64,000 nucleotides of DNA from Pelagadaptatus sp034112445 (GCA_034112445.1 JAWUVI010000035.1:1-64000), one strand, 5' to 3'; counted from the stretch's first letter, positions 17,007 to 26,033 are shown. Notes: generated by a model from the letters alone, not told the origin. A program made the numbers and translations.

Positions 17007-18062
17007 ATGAAGCGTTTAACGGCTCTTTCAAACCAATCGAGACTGGTACTTTTATTTATCCTGTTGGCGGCTATCGTTGTTTCATTGGGGGCCTTTACTC
17101 GGTTGGTTGATGCCGGTCTCGGTTGCCCTGATTGGCCTGGCTGTTATGGCCATATTATGTGGCCTGAGTCACAAGCTGAAATTGATGTGGCGCAACAAGC
17201 TTTTCCCGATGCCCCAGTCGATACCGATAAAACTTGGCCGGAAATGGTGCACCGTTATTTCGCCAGTGCCTTAGGTTTCTGCATCTTGTGTATGACGGTG
17301 TTCAGTTGGCGACAGCGGAGTGAATCTCACCAACCGGTTAAGCTGATCACAGGCCTTTTAGTTTTGGTTATTGTCCAGGGATTGTTTGGTATGTGGACAG
17401 TCACTCTAAAGTTATGGCCGCAAGTCGTTACTGTCCATTTGCTTGGGGGCTTCAGTACGCTGAGTTTATTGTGGCTGTTGTTTTTACGCTTAAGTCATCG
17501 TGATTGGCAAGTTAAGACGAGCTTATTGAGTCTAGATAAAGCGCAGTTTTTACGCCTACGGTTATTGGCAAGCAAGGCCTTGATAGTTGTTGTGCTACAA
17601 ATATCATTAGGTGGCTGGACGACATCTAATTATGCTGCACTGGCATGCATTGATTTTCCAACGTGCCATGGTGAGTGGTTGCCGACGGCAGATTTTGTCG
17701 AAGGCTTTAATATTACCCAAAAGATCGGGCCTAATTATCTGGGTGGCATGTTGGATAATGATGCCCGCACCGCCATTCATTGGACTCATCGACTTGGTGC
17801 TTTATTAGTGTCTATAGTCAGCGTCATACTAATGGTACTCTTGTGGCGAACCGGCAATAAAAACTTACGTATTCTTAGTGCCGCAACTGGGGTGATATTG
17901 TGCTTGCAAGTCGCCTTAGGAATCACCAATATAGTTGCGGTGTTACCGCTGTCAGTGGCCGTTGCTCACAATGGCGTCGGAGCGATTTTACTTCTGGTAA
18001 TGGTGACAGTTAATTATCGTTTGTATTGTCATACGGCAATATCAAGTCCAGAAAAACAATAA
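17007..18062 (+). CDS. ctaA: heme A synthase CtaA/COX15
   Basis: Oxidises the C8 methyl of heme O to the formyl group of heme A. About 351 residues with eight membrane helices. Heme-ligand histidine regions are MVHRYFASALG, VTVHLLGG, WTHRLGALL and VAHNGVGAILL. Conserved cysteine pairs occur in the loops GLGCPDWPGCYG and ACIDFPTCHGEW. A GTG at 16992 overlaps the stop of the preceding gene (GTGA) and could be a coupled start that adds five residues. It works with CtaB encoded next. Confidence 0.95.
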   Translation: MKRLTALSNQSRLVLLFILLAAIVVSLGAFTRLVDAGLGCPDWPGCYGHIMWPESQAEIDVAQQAFPDAPVDTDKTWPEMVHRYFASALGFCILCMTVFSWRQRSESHQPVKLITGLLVLVIVQGLFGMWTVTLKLWPQVVTVHLLGGFSTLSLLWLLFLRLSHRDWQVKTSLLSLDKAQFLRLRLLASKALIVVVLQISLGGWTTSNYAALACIDFPTCHGEWLPTADFVEGFNITQKIGPNYLGGMLDNDARTAIHWTHRLGALLVSIVSVILMVLLWRTGNKNLRILSAATGVILCLQVALGITNIVAVLPLSVAVAHNGVGAILLLVMVTVNYRLYCHTAISSPEKQ

Positions 18063-18123
18063 AAAGTTATAACAACAAAAATTTAAAATAATAAAAACCC
18101 AAAACAATACTATAGGTTAAGGC

Positions 18124-19050
18124 ATGAATAATAACGCCGCAGCAGCAGAGCAAAGTGTAAGTTCATCGATAGTTTGGCGAGACTATTTAGAATTGTGTAA
18201 GCCGACGGTTGTCGCGTTGATGATACTGACCTCAATTATTGGCATGTTGTTGGCTAGCCCCGGAATGATCTCGTTGAAAGTGTTAATTCTCGGTAATTTA
18301 GGTATTGCGTTGTGTGCTGGGTCGGCGGCCGTTGTAAACCATTTGGTTGATCGTCAGATTGATTTGAAAATGCAGCGTACGCTTAATCGACCTATAGCAA
18401 CGGGCCGAATAGATCCTATCAGAGCTATGTTATTTGCTGCCGTGCTTGCGGTTACAGGCATGGCCATTTTGTTGTATTTCATTAATGCGACAACAGCATG
18501 GTTAACACTTGGTTCATTATTGGGTTACGCCGTGGTTTACACGTTATTTTTGAAGCGAGCGTCACCTCAAAATATTGTGATTGGTGGTATGGCTGGTGCT
18601 GCGCCACCACTACTAGGTTGGGTGGCGGTAACAGGAGAAATACAAGGCTATGGTCTGTTGTTGATGCTGATTATTTTTGCGTGGACCCCTCCGCATTTTT
18701 GGGCTTTGGCGATACACCGTAAAGACGATTACGCCAATGCCGAGATACCCATGCTGCCAGTGACGCATGGTGAGCACTACACCAAAATTCATATTTTGCT
18801 TTACACCATCATTTTGTTTGCCGTAACCATGTTGCCTTATGTAACCGGTATGATGAATTGGCTGTATCTATTGGGTGCGGTTGTGCTCGGTGCAGGATTT
18901 TTATATTGGGCCGTCGTACTACTCGTTACAGATCGGGCAAATGCGGGGATGGAAACCTTCAAGTATTCCATCATCTATTTGATGGCACTGTTTGTTATTA
19001 TGTTGCTAGATCATTATCTATTACCGATTAATTTAGCCGCACAATTGTAA
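18124..19050 (+). CDS. ctaB: protoheme IX farnesyltransferase (heme O synthase)
   Basis: UbiA-type prenyltransferase (CyoE/CtaB) that farnesylates heme B to heme O, the CtaA substrate. 308 residues with about nine membrane helices. The two aspartate-rich motifs are present: NHLVDRQIDLKMQRTLNRP near residues 73-91, and YANAEIPMLPVTHG, which follows the FAWTPPHFWALAIHR block. The stop overlaps the ATG of the SCO gene by one base (TAATG), which couples their translation. Confidence 0.96.
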   Translation: MNNNAAAAEQSVSSSIVWRDYLELCKPTVVALMILTSIIGMLLASPGMISLKVLILGNLGIALCAGSAAVVNHLVDRQIDLKMQRTLNRPIATGRIDPIRAMLFAAVLAVTGMAILLYFINATTAWLTLGSLLGYAVVYTLFLKRASPQNIVIGGMAGAAPPLLGWVAVTGEIQGYGLLLMLIIFAWTPPHFWALAIHRKDDYANAEIPMLPVTHGEHYTKIHILLYTIILFAVTMLPYVTGMMNWLYLLGAVVLGAGFLYWAVVLLVTDRANAGMETFKYSIIYLMALFVIMLLDHYLLPINLAAQL

Positions 19051-19724
19051 TGACTGACAGACAAACCAGCTTAGATGATCAGCAGCGTAACGGCGTTCGT
19101 TATACCGTTATAGCTATTGTCGTTTTTATTTGTGTGGTGATGGGATTATTTTTAAATAAAATTTCTGTTCCGCGAATTTTAAGTGATGCGGATCTGCGCT
19201 TGAACGGCACGTTCGTTTTCGAAAAGCCACGCATATTTAAAGACTTTACGCTTCGAGATCAACATGGCGATATCTTTAAGTTACAACAACTAGAAGGTAA
19301 GTGGAGTCTGCTTTTTTTCGGCTACACCGGTTGTCCCGACATTTGCCCAACGACGATGACATTACTGAAGCAGGTAAAAGACCAACTCAACGAAGAGATC
19401 CGTGAGCAGGTACAATTTATTATGGTCAGCGTCGATCCCGCCCGCGATACAGTCGATGTATTAGCTCAATACATACCGTATTTTGATGCTGAATTTATTG
19501 GCTTAACCGGTGAATTTCTGGATGTAAAACGCTTTGCTACTCAGCTTAATGCGGCATTCATGAAAGTCAGAACTGGCGACGATCCACAAGATTACTCCGT
19601 TGATCATAGCGCTAACATTGTGCTGATTAATCCAAAAGGCCATTACCACGGTTTTATTAGGGCACCGCTCGATGGATCGCGTATCAAGCTAACGCTGCAA
19701 TCCATTGTGACGCGCTTTAACTAA
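19050..19724 (+). CDS. SCO1/SenC/PrrC-family copper protein
   Basis: Inner-membrane-anchored thioredoxin-fold protein of 224 residues that delivers copper to CuA of subunit II. A membrane helix (YTVIAIVVFICVVMGLFL) precedes the domain. The copper ligands are the two cysteines of FFGYTGCPDICPTT and the histidine of DHSANIVLINPKG. Last gene of the cox operon, convergent with znuB. Together with ctaG and the small SCO-like gene, the locus carries a full copper-insertion set. Confidence 0.95.
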   Translation: MTDRQTSLDDQQRNGVRYTVIAIVVFICVVMGLFLNKISVPRILSDADLRLNGTFVFEKPRIFKDFTLRDQHGDIFKLQQLEGKWSLLFFGYTGCPDICPTTMTLLKQVKDQLNEEIREQVQFIMVSVDPARDTVDVLAQYIPYFDAEFIGLTGEFLDVKRFATQLNAAFMKVRTGDDPQDYSVDHSANIVLINPKGHYHGFIRAPLDGSRIKLTLQSIVTRFN

Positions 19725-19734
19725 TAGTTTGTTA

Positions 19735-20520
19735 TTAAGCGGTCGGTTTACGCAATAAGCTGATTAAAAATAAACTGCTGCTGGTAAGCACTGCCGATGG
19801 GCCAGCAGGTGTGTCCCAATAATAAGACAACCCCAAACCCCCCGCGATTGAAAACATGCCAATCACACTGGCAAGCACGGCCATCTGCTCTGGAGTAGAA
19901 ACCCAGCGACGACTGGTTGCGGCGGGTATGATCAGTAGAGCGGTAATTAATAAGACCCCTACTATCTTCATGGCAATAGCGATAACGAGGGCCAGCATCA
20001 GCATTAAGGCCACTTTCGTTGCCGCAACGGGCACACCTTCAACCTGAGCCAACTCTTCATGAATGGTGATGGAAATGAGAGGCTTCCAGAGCCAAATTAA
20101 TAAAGGCAGAACTATGGCTATGGTGGAGGCAATAATCCATAAGTCAGCAGTGTTAGCCGCGAGAATATCCCCGAAAAGGTAGGCATTTAAATCTATCTGG
20201 CCGCGATTAAACACGCCAACAACAACCAGGCCGAGAGCCAGAGTGGAGTGTGACAAAATGCCCAAGAGGGTATCCGTAGCGATGGTTTGGTTGCGTTGTA
20301 GGGCAATCAAGAGCAGAGCGATAATCAGACAACAAACAATGACGGCCAGATTCACATTGATGGATAAAATCAGTCCCAACGCGATACCTGTTAGTGCTGA
20401 GTGGGCAAGAGTATCGCCAAAATAAGCCATCCGGCGCCATACCGCGAATGAGCCTAATGGGCCTGCTAATATCGCCACTCCGCAACCGGCCAGTAACGCC
20501 GTAATAATAAAATCAGGCAT
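19735..20520 (-). CDS. znuB: zinc ABC transporter permease ZnuB
   Basis: Inner-membrane permease of the high-affinity zinc importer, about 261 residues with seven or more helices. SFAVWRRMAYFGDTLAHSALTG at the start and the EELAQVEGVPV cytoplasmic loop that docks on the ATPase are typical. The ATG at 20520 follows GGAG by nine bases and overlaps the znuC end by eight bases. The frame is open further upstream, but that would lie fully inside znuC. Part of a zur-znuC-znuB leftward unit. Confidence 0.95.
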   Translation of the reverse strand: MPDFIITALLAGCGVAILAGPLGSFAVWRRMAYFGDTLAHSALTGIALGLILSINVNLAVIVCCLIIALLLIALQRNQTIATDTLLGILSHSTLALGLVVVGVFNRGQIDLNAYLFGDILAANTADLWIIASTIAIVLPLLIWLWKPLISITIHEELAQVEGVPVAATKVALMLMLALVIAIAMKIVGVLLITALLIIPAATSRRWVSTPEQMAVLASVIGMFSIAGGLGLSYYWDTPAGPSAVLTSSSLFLISLLRKPTA

Positions 20521-21304
20521 TGGGCTGATCTCCATGGGAGCATTTTCCGTGATCAGTCCCAGACTCATCGTGCACATGGTTGTGGTGGTGGGTATAGCCA
20601 ACCACACCGGTAGTCTGATGTTGACCAAACAGATCTAAGTACGCAGGGTTGCTGGTGACGGTTTCTGGATGGCCGTGACAGCAAACGTGCTTATCAAGAC
20701 AGACGACCGTGTCGGTACTGGCCATAACCAGATGTAAATCATGAGAAATCATTAGCACGCCGCACTGAAGCTCATCGCGTATTTGGCAAATCAATTGATA
20801 CAACTCGCGCTGGCCAACCACGTCGACACCTTGGACGGGTTCATCTAAAACCAACAGTTCAGGCTTTTGTAATAACGCCCGCGCGAGCAAAACCCGTTGA
20901 GTTTCTCCCCCTGATAAACGATAAATAGGCTGCGATAAAAGATGGCCAATACGAGTCAGCTCAGCGATTTCAGTAACGGTAAATGAAGACTTAGGCGCTA
21001 GCTTTAAAAAGCGGTCAACACTTAACGGTAGGCTTGAATCTATTTGAATTTTTTGTGGCATGTAGCCAATTCGTAATCCGGACTGGCGGATAATCTGGCC
21101 AGCGGTAGGTTTTAGTAAGCCCAGGATCAACTTTACTAGAGTTGTTTTGCCGGCCCCATTGGGACCGATTAAGGTAACTATCTTATTGGCTGAAAGGCTC
21201 AGAGACACATCGTCCACAATCACTTGGTCGTTAACGCTAAATCGCAGATCATGAGTTTGAATCAATGGGTGTTCAGTCTGATTCATTATTTTAGTGTGAA
21301 GCAT
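20513..21304 (-). CDS. znuC: zinc ABC transporter ATPase ZnuC with His-rich tail
   Basis: ATPase that powers ZnuB. Walker A GPNGAGKTTLVK, signature LSGGETQRVLLARALL, Walker B LLVLDEPVQGVD and the H-loop MISHDLHLV are all intact. The C-terminus carries a His-rich tail (GYTHHHNHVHDE and DHGKCSHGDQ) that could bind zinc. Two starts are possible, ATG 21304 (five bases after the zur stop, used here) and ATG 21286. Cotranscription with zur places the importer under its own zinc sensor. Confidence 0.95.
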   Translation of the reverse strand: MLHTKIMNQTEHPLIQTHDLRFSVNDQVIVDDVSLSLSANKIVTLIGPNGAGKTTLVKLILGLLKPTAGQIIRQSGLRIGYMPQKIQIDSSLPLSVDRFLKLAPKSSFTVTEIAELTRIGHLLSQPIYRLSGGETQRVLLARALLQKPELLVLDEPVQGVDVVGQRELYQLICQIRDELQCGVLMISHDLHLVMASTDTVVCLDKHVCCHGHPETVTSNPAYLDLFGQHQTTGVVGYTHHHNHVHDESGTDHGKCSHGDQPNA

Positions 21305-21309
21305 AAGTC

Positions 21310-21804
21310 TTACTCGCCGCCCGCTTGCTGGCACTCTTGGCAATGACCCATAAGTTCGACGGATTGAGCTGACAGGGAAAACTGAAATTCAGCAACGGCA
21401 TGATCTATAGCGCCAGTGAGTTGATCGGTTGAAAACTCAATAGCCACGCCACAGTCCTCACAGATCAAAAAGTTATTGGCGTGCTGTTGTTGTGGATGAG
21501 TGCATCCTACAAAGGCATTCAATAAATTAATGCGGTGTATCAAACCCTGCTCTAATAGGAAGTCTAAGGCTCGATAGACGGTAGGCGGCGCTACCCGACG
21601 AGTTGACTGCTGCGCCAGAATTTCCATTACCGCATAAGCACCCAAGGGTTTATGGCTTTGCCAAACAATGGTTAATACCTGTTCACGTAACGGAGTAAGA
21701 CGAGCACCATTGGTGTTACAAATACTGTGGGCAGCGGCCAAAGCGCTGTCGATACAGTGGTGGTGATCGTGTTTTTGGCTGGCAATGGATACGGCAGAGT
21801 GCAT
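21310..21804 (-). CDS. zur: zinc uptake regulator Zur (Fur family)
   Basis: Zinc-responsive repressor of 164 residues. An N-terminal winged helix (LTPLREQVLTIVW to APPTVYRALDFLLEQGLIHRI) is followed by a dimerisation and metal domain with CTHPQQQHANNFLICEDCG and a C-terminal CQEC; these cysteines form the structural zinc site. A His-rich start (KHDHHHC) is typical of Zur. It is the first gene of zur-znuC-znuB and diverges from znuA across a perfect palindrome that it presumably binds, so it is autoregulated. Confidence 0.95.
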   Translation of the reverse strand: MHSAVSIASQKHDHHHCIDSALAAAHSICNTNGARLTPLREQVLTIVWQSHKPLGAYAVMEILAQQSTRRVAPPTVYRALDFLLEQGLIHRINLLNAFVGCTHPQQQHANNFLICEDCGVAIEFSTDQLTGAIDHAVAEFQFSLSAQSVELMGHCQECQQAGGE

Positions 21805-21829
21805 AAGTTAAAGGTTCAGCTCGGTACAT

Positions 21830-21858
21830 TTGAATAATAATAGTATGTTATCATATAA
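21830..21858 (+). promoter_or_regulatory. candidate znuA promoter
   Basis: TTGAAT at 21830-21835 and ATATAA at 21853-21858 are 17 bases apart. The -10 element lies inside the Zur-type palindrome, so bound repressor would block polymerase. Confidence 0.5.
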
Positions 21859-21862
21859 CATA
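21844..21862. promoter_or_regulatory. Zur operator
   Basis: TATGTTAT and ATAACATA form a perfect 8-base inverted repeat around a 3-base centre (CAT). This matches the core of the known gammaproteobacterial Zur consensus, in which TGTTATA and TATAACA halves face each other. It lies in the 80-base gap between divergent zur and znuA and can control both. Confidence 0.9.
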
Positions 21863-21885
21863 AGTTTTTCCTCTGGTGTTGATTG

Positions 21886-22806
21886 ATGTTTTTAGTGATT
21901 CGATTGTTTTTGGTTATATCTTTGAATTTGATAGTGGCTTCAGTTGTGGCAACCCCTGACAGTACAGGTGACGTCAATACGGCAGGTGACACCAAGGAGA
22001 AGACTCAAAGCCTACACCTAGTGACGAGCAATAAACCCTTAGCTTTGATTGCTCAAGAGATAGTGGGTAATTATGGTGAAGTGGTTAGTTTGCTGAAGGC
22101 GGGGCAGTCTCCCCATGATTTTTCTTTGCGTATCTCTGACCGTAAACGCTTGGCCGATGCCGACTTGTTGATTTGGATCGGTGCAGGAATGGAGCCGTAT
22201 TTAGAAAAATTAATGTCTAATAAAACCACGCACCAGCAGTTGCGTATGGATTCATTGTTTCAAAAATCACAGTTCGAACATAAGCACGATTCGCATGCGC
22301 ACGGGAGTAATTTTCATTATTGGCTTAACCCTCAATACGCAGAGCGTATGGCTAAGCTAATCACACAACGATTAATTGAATTCAGGCCAAAACAAGCTGA
22401 AACGTTCATCAAAAACCTGCAGCAATTTGAGCAAAAATTACAGCAAGTCGACCTTCATATTCAGCAAACCATAGAAGCTAAAAACTTTGAGAGTTATGGC
22501 GCTGTACATGCGGCTTATGATTATTTTATAGAGTATTACCACCTGCCAGAGCCTTACTTAATCAGCTATTCAACGGAAACAGCACCCAGTGTTAAACGCT
22601 TGCTGGAAGTGAGAAGAATATTGCCGAAGGATAGCTGTTTGTTGGTCGAGCCTGAACACGCGCAAGGTTGGCCTACTCAATTAGCAGCTAGGGAACAATT
22701 TCGCTTGGTTGTGGTTGATACTTTAGCGGGTAAACCGGACTATTTAAGTTATTCACACTGGTTAGCCGAGTTTGCTGAGACTTTTATCGAGTGTGCGGGT
22801 CAATAA
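21886..22806 (+). CDS. znuA: zinc ABC transporter substrate-binding protein ZnuA
   Basis: Periplasmic zinc receptor, about 306 residues, with an N-terminal signal peptide (hydrophobic core IRLFLVISLNLIVASVVA). The cluster A-1 fold is recognisable from SLLKAGQSPHDFSLRISDRK, a short His-rich loop (EHKHDSHAHGSNFH) before HYWLNPQ, and later zinc-site regions around YGAVHAAYDYF and LVEPEHAQGW. An in-frame TTG directly precedes the ATG at 21886. It is followed by a tiny lipoprotein gene in the same direction. Confidence 0.94.
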   Translation: MFLVIRLFLVISLNLIVASVVATPDSTGDVNTAGDTKEKTQSLHLVTSNKPLALIAQEIVGNYGEVVSLLKAGQSPHDFSLRISDRKRLADADLLIWIGAGMEPYLEKLMSNKTTHQQLRMDSLFQKSQFEHKHDSHAHGSNFHYWLNPQYAERMAKLITQRLIEFRPKQAETFIKNLQQFEQKLQQVDLHIQQTIEAKNFESYGAVHAAYDYFIEYYHLPEPYLISYSTETAPSVKRLLEVRRILPKDSCLLVEPEHAQGWPTQLAAREQFRLVVVDTLAGKPDYLSYSHWLAEFAETFIECAGQ

Positions 22807-22829
22807 ATAATAATTTTTAAGGAAATGAT

Positions 22830-22934
22830 ATGCGTCTAACAACAATCTTGGTGATGACAATTGTAGGATTATCTCTAATGGGATGTTTAGGTATTCCAGA
22901 TTTACCGGGGCCAATAGGGATCCCCGGTCTTTAA
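22830..22934 (+). CDS. small lipoprotein, 34 residues
   Basis: The frame encodes a signal sequence with lipobox LMGC (MRLTTILVMTIVGLSLMGC) followed by only 15 residues of mature protein, GIPDLPGPIGIPGL after the cysteine, rich in Gly, Pro and Ile. An AAGGA sits six bases before the ATG, better than at many genes here. The gene begins 23 bases after znuA and may be cotranscribed with it. Tiny lipoproteins of this kind are often missed by gene finders. No function can be assigned. Confidence 0.6.
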   Translation: MRLTTILVMTIVGLSLMGCLGIPDLPGPIGIPGL

Positions 22935-22959
22935 AAGATTTAGCCTGAAGGCCTATGGA

Positions 22960-25719
22960 TTAGTGGGCCTCATCCCAGTTATCACCCACACCCACATCGA
23001 CCACTAAGGGAACGCTCAGCGCCATAGCGTCTTCCATAATGCGTTTGATACCTTGGCTGACCTGCTCTAGTTCTTCATCAGGCACTTCTAATACCAATTC
23101 ATCGTGAACTTGCATAATGACTTTGGAGTTTAGGTTTTTGTCTTTAAGCCAAGCATCGACGCTGATCATGGCGAGCTTGATGATGTCTGCGGCGGTGCCT
23201 TGCATGGGTGCATTAATAGCGGTGCGTTCAGCGGCTTGGCGGCGCATACCGTTACTTGAATTGATTTCAGGTAAATACAGGCGGCGGCCTTTTAGTGTTT
23301 CAACATAGCCCTGCTCAGAGGCTTCAACGCGGGTGTTGTCCATGTAGGACTGTACTCCTGGGTAACGTTCAAAGTACAAATTGATATAGTCTTGCGCTTC
23401 GTAGCGTCCTACATTTAATTGTTTGGCCAATCCAAAAGCTGACATGCCATAGATCAAACCAAAGTTAATGGCTTTAGCGCTGCGACGTTGCTCGGTGGTT
23501 ACTTGATCGATGGGGCAGCTAAATACTTCAGCCGCGGTGGCCTTATGCACATCGAGACCTTGGCTGAACGCATCTTGTAAACCTTGGTCGCCAGAGAGGT
23601 GAGCCATTATTCTCAATTCAACTTGAGAGTAATCGGCGGCTACAATCTTGTGACCTTTAGGTGCGATGAAGGCTTGGCGAATACGGCGGCCTTCTTTTGA
23701 GCGAATTGGAATGTTTTGCAAATTTGGGTCAGAGGATGATAAACGTCCCGTGGCGGTTACGGCTTGATGGTAGGAGGTGTGAACCCTGCCTGTTGCAGGT
23801 TGAACCATTTTTGGTAATTTATCCGTATAGGTCGATTTAAGCTTTGATAACCCGCGATGCTCAATTAAAAGTTTAGGCAACTCATAATCCAGTGCCAGCT
23901 CTTGCAGCACCTCTTCGGCCGTTGAAGGCGCACCCTTGGGGGTTTTCTTAATGACGGGCAGTTCTAATTTCTCAAACAAAATAACCGCCAGTTGCTTGGG
24001 AGAACTGAGGTTAAATTCTTCGCCGGCCAGGGTGTACGTTAGTTTTTCCAATTCGGATAAGCGCTCGCCTAATTCAATGCTTTGTTTCCCCAGCAAATTC
24101 ACATCGAGTAACGCGCCAGTGCGTTCAATATCAGACAATATAGGCAATAGAGGCAGCTCGATCTCGGTGAATACCCGCTCAATATTGGGCTCATTGTGCA
24201 ATTGTGGCCACAAGGTTTGATGCAGGCGTAGAGTAATATCAGCATCTTCTGCTGCATAAGGTCCTGCTTCTTCCAGCGTGACTTGGTTAAAGGTTAATTG
24301 CTTGGCACCTTTGCCGGCAATGTCTTCAAATTTAATGGTACTCATCTCTAGGTGCTTATTGGCCAGGGTGTCCATGTCGTGCCGACCACTTGTGCTGTTC
24401 AATACATAGGACTCGAGCATGGTGTCGTAAGTGATACCACGTAATTGGATACCATGATTGAGGAGTACGCTGCGATCGTATTTTAAATTCTGACCTACCT
24501 TTTTGAGATTATCGTCTTCTAATAATGGTTTAAGTGCCGCTAATACAAGGTCTTCGTCGAGCTGTTGCGGTGCATCCATATAGTCATGTGCAAATGGAAG
24601 ATAAGCGGCATGACCGGCTTCCACAGCAAAGGATACCCCGACAACACGAGCTTCCATATAATCCAAACTCGTGGTTTCAGTATCGAAGGCAATGAGCTCA
24701 GCACTTTTTAATCGCGCCAGCCAATCATCAAAATCTTCTTGGGTAAGAATAAGGTCGTAGTGTTTTTCAATGTCGATTGCGGGTGCTGAGCTTACAGCTT
24801 CATTATTATTTGTTGCTGTTGCTGTTGCTGTTGCTGTTTGCGTACTCACGTTTTCAAGATCGCTAACCCAAGTCTTAAACTCTTGCTCTTTGAACAGCTC
24901 AAGCATTTGTTGGTTATCAACGGGGTCATGCTTAAAATCAGCGGGTCCGAAGTCTAATTCAACATCGACTTTAATGGTGGCGAGTAAATAAGAGAGGTAA
25001 GCCGAGTCTTTATGCTCGGCTAGTTTTTCAGGCATTTTCTTAGCACCACGAAAATCAAGTGTTCGCACGGCTTCAAGATCGGCGTAGATGGCATCTAAGC
25101 TGCCAAGATTTTGCAGCAGGCCCAAAGCGGTTTTTTCGCCAACGCCTGGGACGCCGGGAATGTTATCAACCTTGTCACCCATCAGTGCTAGAAAATCGAT
25201 AATGAGGTTGGCGGGAATACCAAACTTTTCGATCACTCCGGCTTCATCCATATGGACATTGGTCATCGTATTCACTAGCGCAACATGAGGTGATACCAGT
25301 TGCGCCATGTCTTTATCGCCAGTGGAAATAATCACATCAATGCCTTGTTGAGTAGCTTGATGGGCTAAGGTGCCGATAACATCATCGGCCTCAACGCCGT
25401 CAATAATGAGTAGAGGTAATCCCATCGCGCGAATAATGTCGTGAATGGGTTTGATCTGACAACGCAGCTCATCGGGCATGGGGGGGCGTTGGGCCTTATA
25501 TTCAGGATAAATATCATCGCGGAACGTTTTACCTTTGGCGTCAAAGATAACGACCACAGTACTGCCGGGAAAATCTTTGTCCATGCGCCTCAACATGTTA
25601 ATAACACCTTTCACCGCGCCGGTAGGCACGCCTTTAGAGTTGGTGAGAGGAGGTAGGGCATGAAAGGCACGATAGAGATAAGATGAGCCGTCGACCAGTA
25701 TCAGTGGAGCTTCAGACAT
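22960..25719 (-). CDS. polA: DNA polymerase I
   Basis: Repair and Okazaki-fragment polymerase, 919 residues with all three activities predicted. Order: 5'-3' nuclease (about 1-290, VDGSSYLYRAFHALPPL at the start and GVEADDVIGTLA inside), 3'-5' exonuclease (about 320-510, FDTETTSLDY with the metal Asp and Glu kept, so proofreading looks active), then polymerase with motif A (DYSQVELRIMAHLSGD), motif B (RRSAKAINFGLIYG) and motif C (QVHDELVLEVPDE). The linker near residues 295-315 contains a Thr-Ala repeat. Monocistronic, leftward. Confidence 0.98.
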   Translation of the reverse strand: MSEAPLILVDGSSYLYRAFHALPPLTNSKGVPTGAVKGVINMLRRMDKDFPGSTVVVIFDAKGKTFRDDIYPEYKAQRPPMPDELRCQIKPIHDIIRAMGLPLLIIDGVEADDVIGTLAHQATQQGIDVIISTGDKDMAQLVSPHVALVNTMTNVHMDEAGVIEKFGIPANLIIDFLALMGDKVDNIPGVPGVGEKTALGLLQNLGSLDAIYADLEAVRTLDFRGAKKMPEKLAEHKDSAYLSYLLATIKVDVELDFGPADFKHDPVDNQQMLELFKEQEFKTWVSDLENVSTQTATATATATNNNEAVSSAPAIDIEKHYDLILTQEDFDDWLARLKSAELIAFDTETTSLDYMEARVVGVSFAVEAGHAAYLPFAHDYMDAPQQLDEDLVLAALKPLLEDDNLKKVGQNLKYDRSVLLNHGIQLRGITYDTMLESYVLNSTSGRHDMDTLANKHLEMSTIKFEDIAGKGAKQLTFNQVTLEEAGPYAAEDADITLRLHQTLWPQLHNEPNIERVFTEIELPLLPILSDIERTGALLDVNLLGKQSIELGERLSELEKLTYTLAGEEFNLSSPKQLAVILFEKLELPVIKKTPKGAPSTAEEVLQELALDYELPKLLIEHRGLSKLKSTYTDKLPKMVQPATGRVHTSYHQAVTATGRLSSSDPNLQNIPIRSKEGRRIRQAFIAPKGHKIVAADYSQVELRIMAHLSGDQGLQDAFSQGLDVHKATAAEVFSCPIDQVTTEQRRSAKAINFGLIYGMSAFGLAKQLNVGRYEAQDYINLYFERYPGVQSYMDNTRVEASEQGYVETLKGRRLYLPEINSSNGMRRQAAERTAINAPMQGTAADIIKLAMISVDAWLKDKNLNSKVIMQVHDELVLEVPDEELEQVSQGIKRIMEDAMALSVPLVVDVGVGDNWDEAH
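24812..24835. repeat. 6-base microsatellite inside polA
   Basis: Four perfect copies of GTTGCT (plus a partial fifth) encode a Thr-Ala repeat in the linker between the 5' nuclease and proofreading domains. The period is a multiple of three, so copy changes would alter the linker length without breaking the frame. Confidence 0.9.
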
Positions 25720-25916
25720 AAAAAATTCCGCTTGAGATAGAAAGAGCGGTATTCTCTATCAGGCAGGCAATAAGAACAAACAGAACCGTAAAATTATTTA
25801 ATTAAGTCCACTCTGTCTATGAAGTTAGGCGGAAAATATTGAACTCGGATGAGTTGCAGAACCTTAACTCCCCCTCAAGAACAGCGCTTAATTGCCGATA
25901 AACTAGTAGAGTTTTA

Positions 25917-26033
25917 ATGTCTGTACTTAAAGCCGCTACGATTGGCTTGGGCCTCATTTTGGTCAGAGTTGTTGGATTAATGTGGTCGATGTTGGTTTTT
26001 TATAAAAAATTGAGATGTTCACTATGTGGTTAG
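25917..26033 (+). CDS. possible small membrane peptide upstream of the TolC-like gene
   Basis: A 38-codon frame with a hydrophobic segment (IGLGLILVRVVGLMWSMLVF) and a basic, Cys-containing tail (YKKLRCSLCG). A GTAGAG lies five bases before the ATG. It overlaps the start of the downstream TolC-like gene by 19 bases in another frame, so it could be a coupled leader or chance. The rest of the roughly 300-base gap after polA (25720-25916) holds no gene that I can see. Confidence 0.3.
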   Translation: MSVLKAATIGLGLILVRVVGLMWSMLVFYKKLRCSLCG

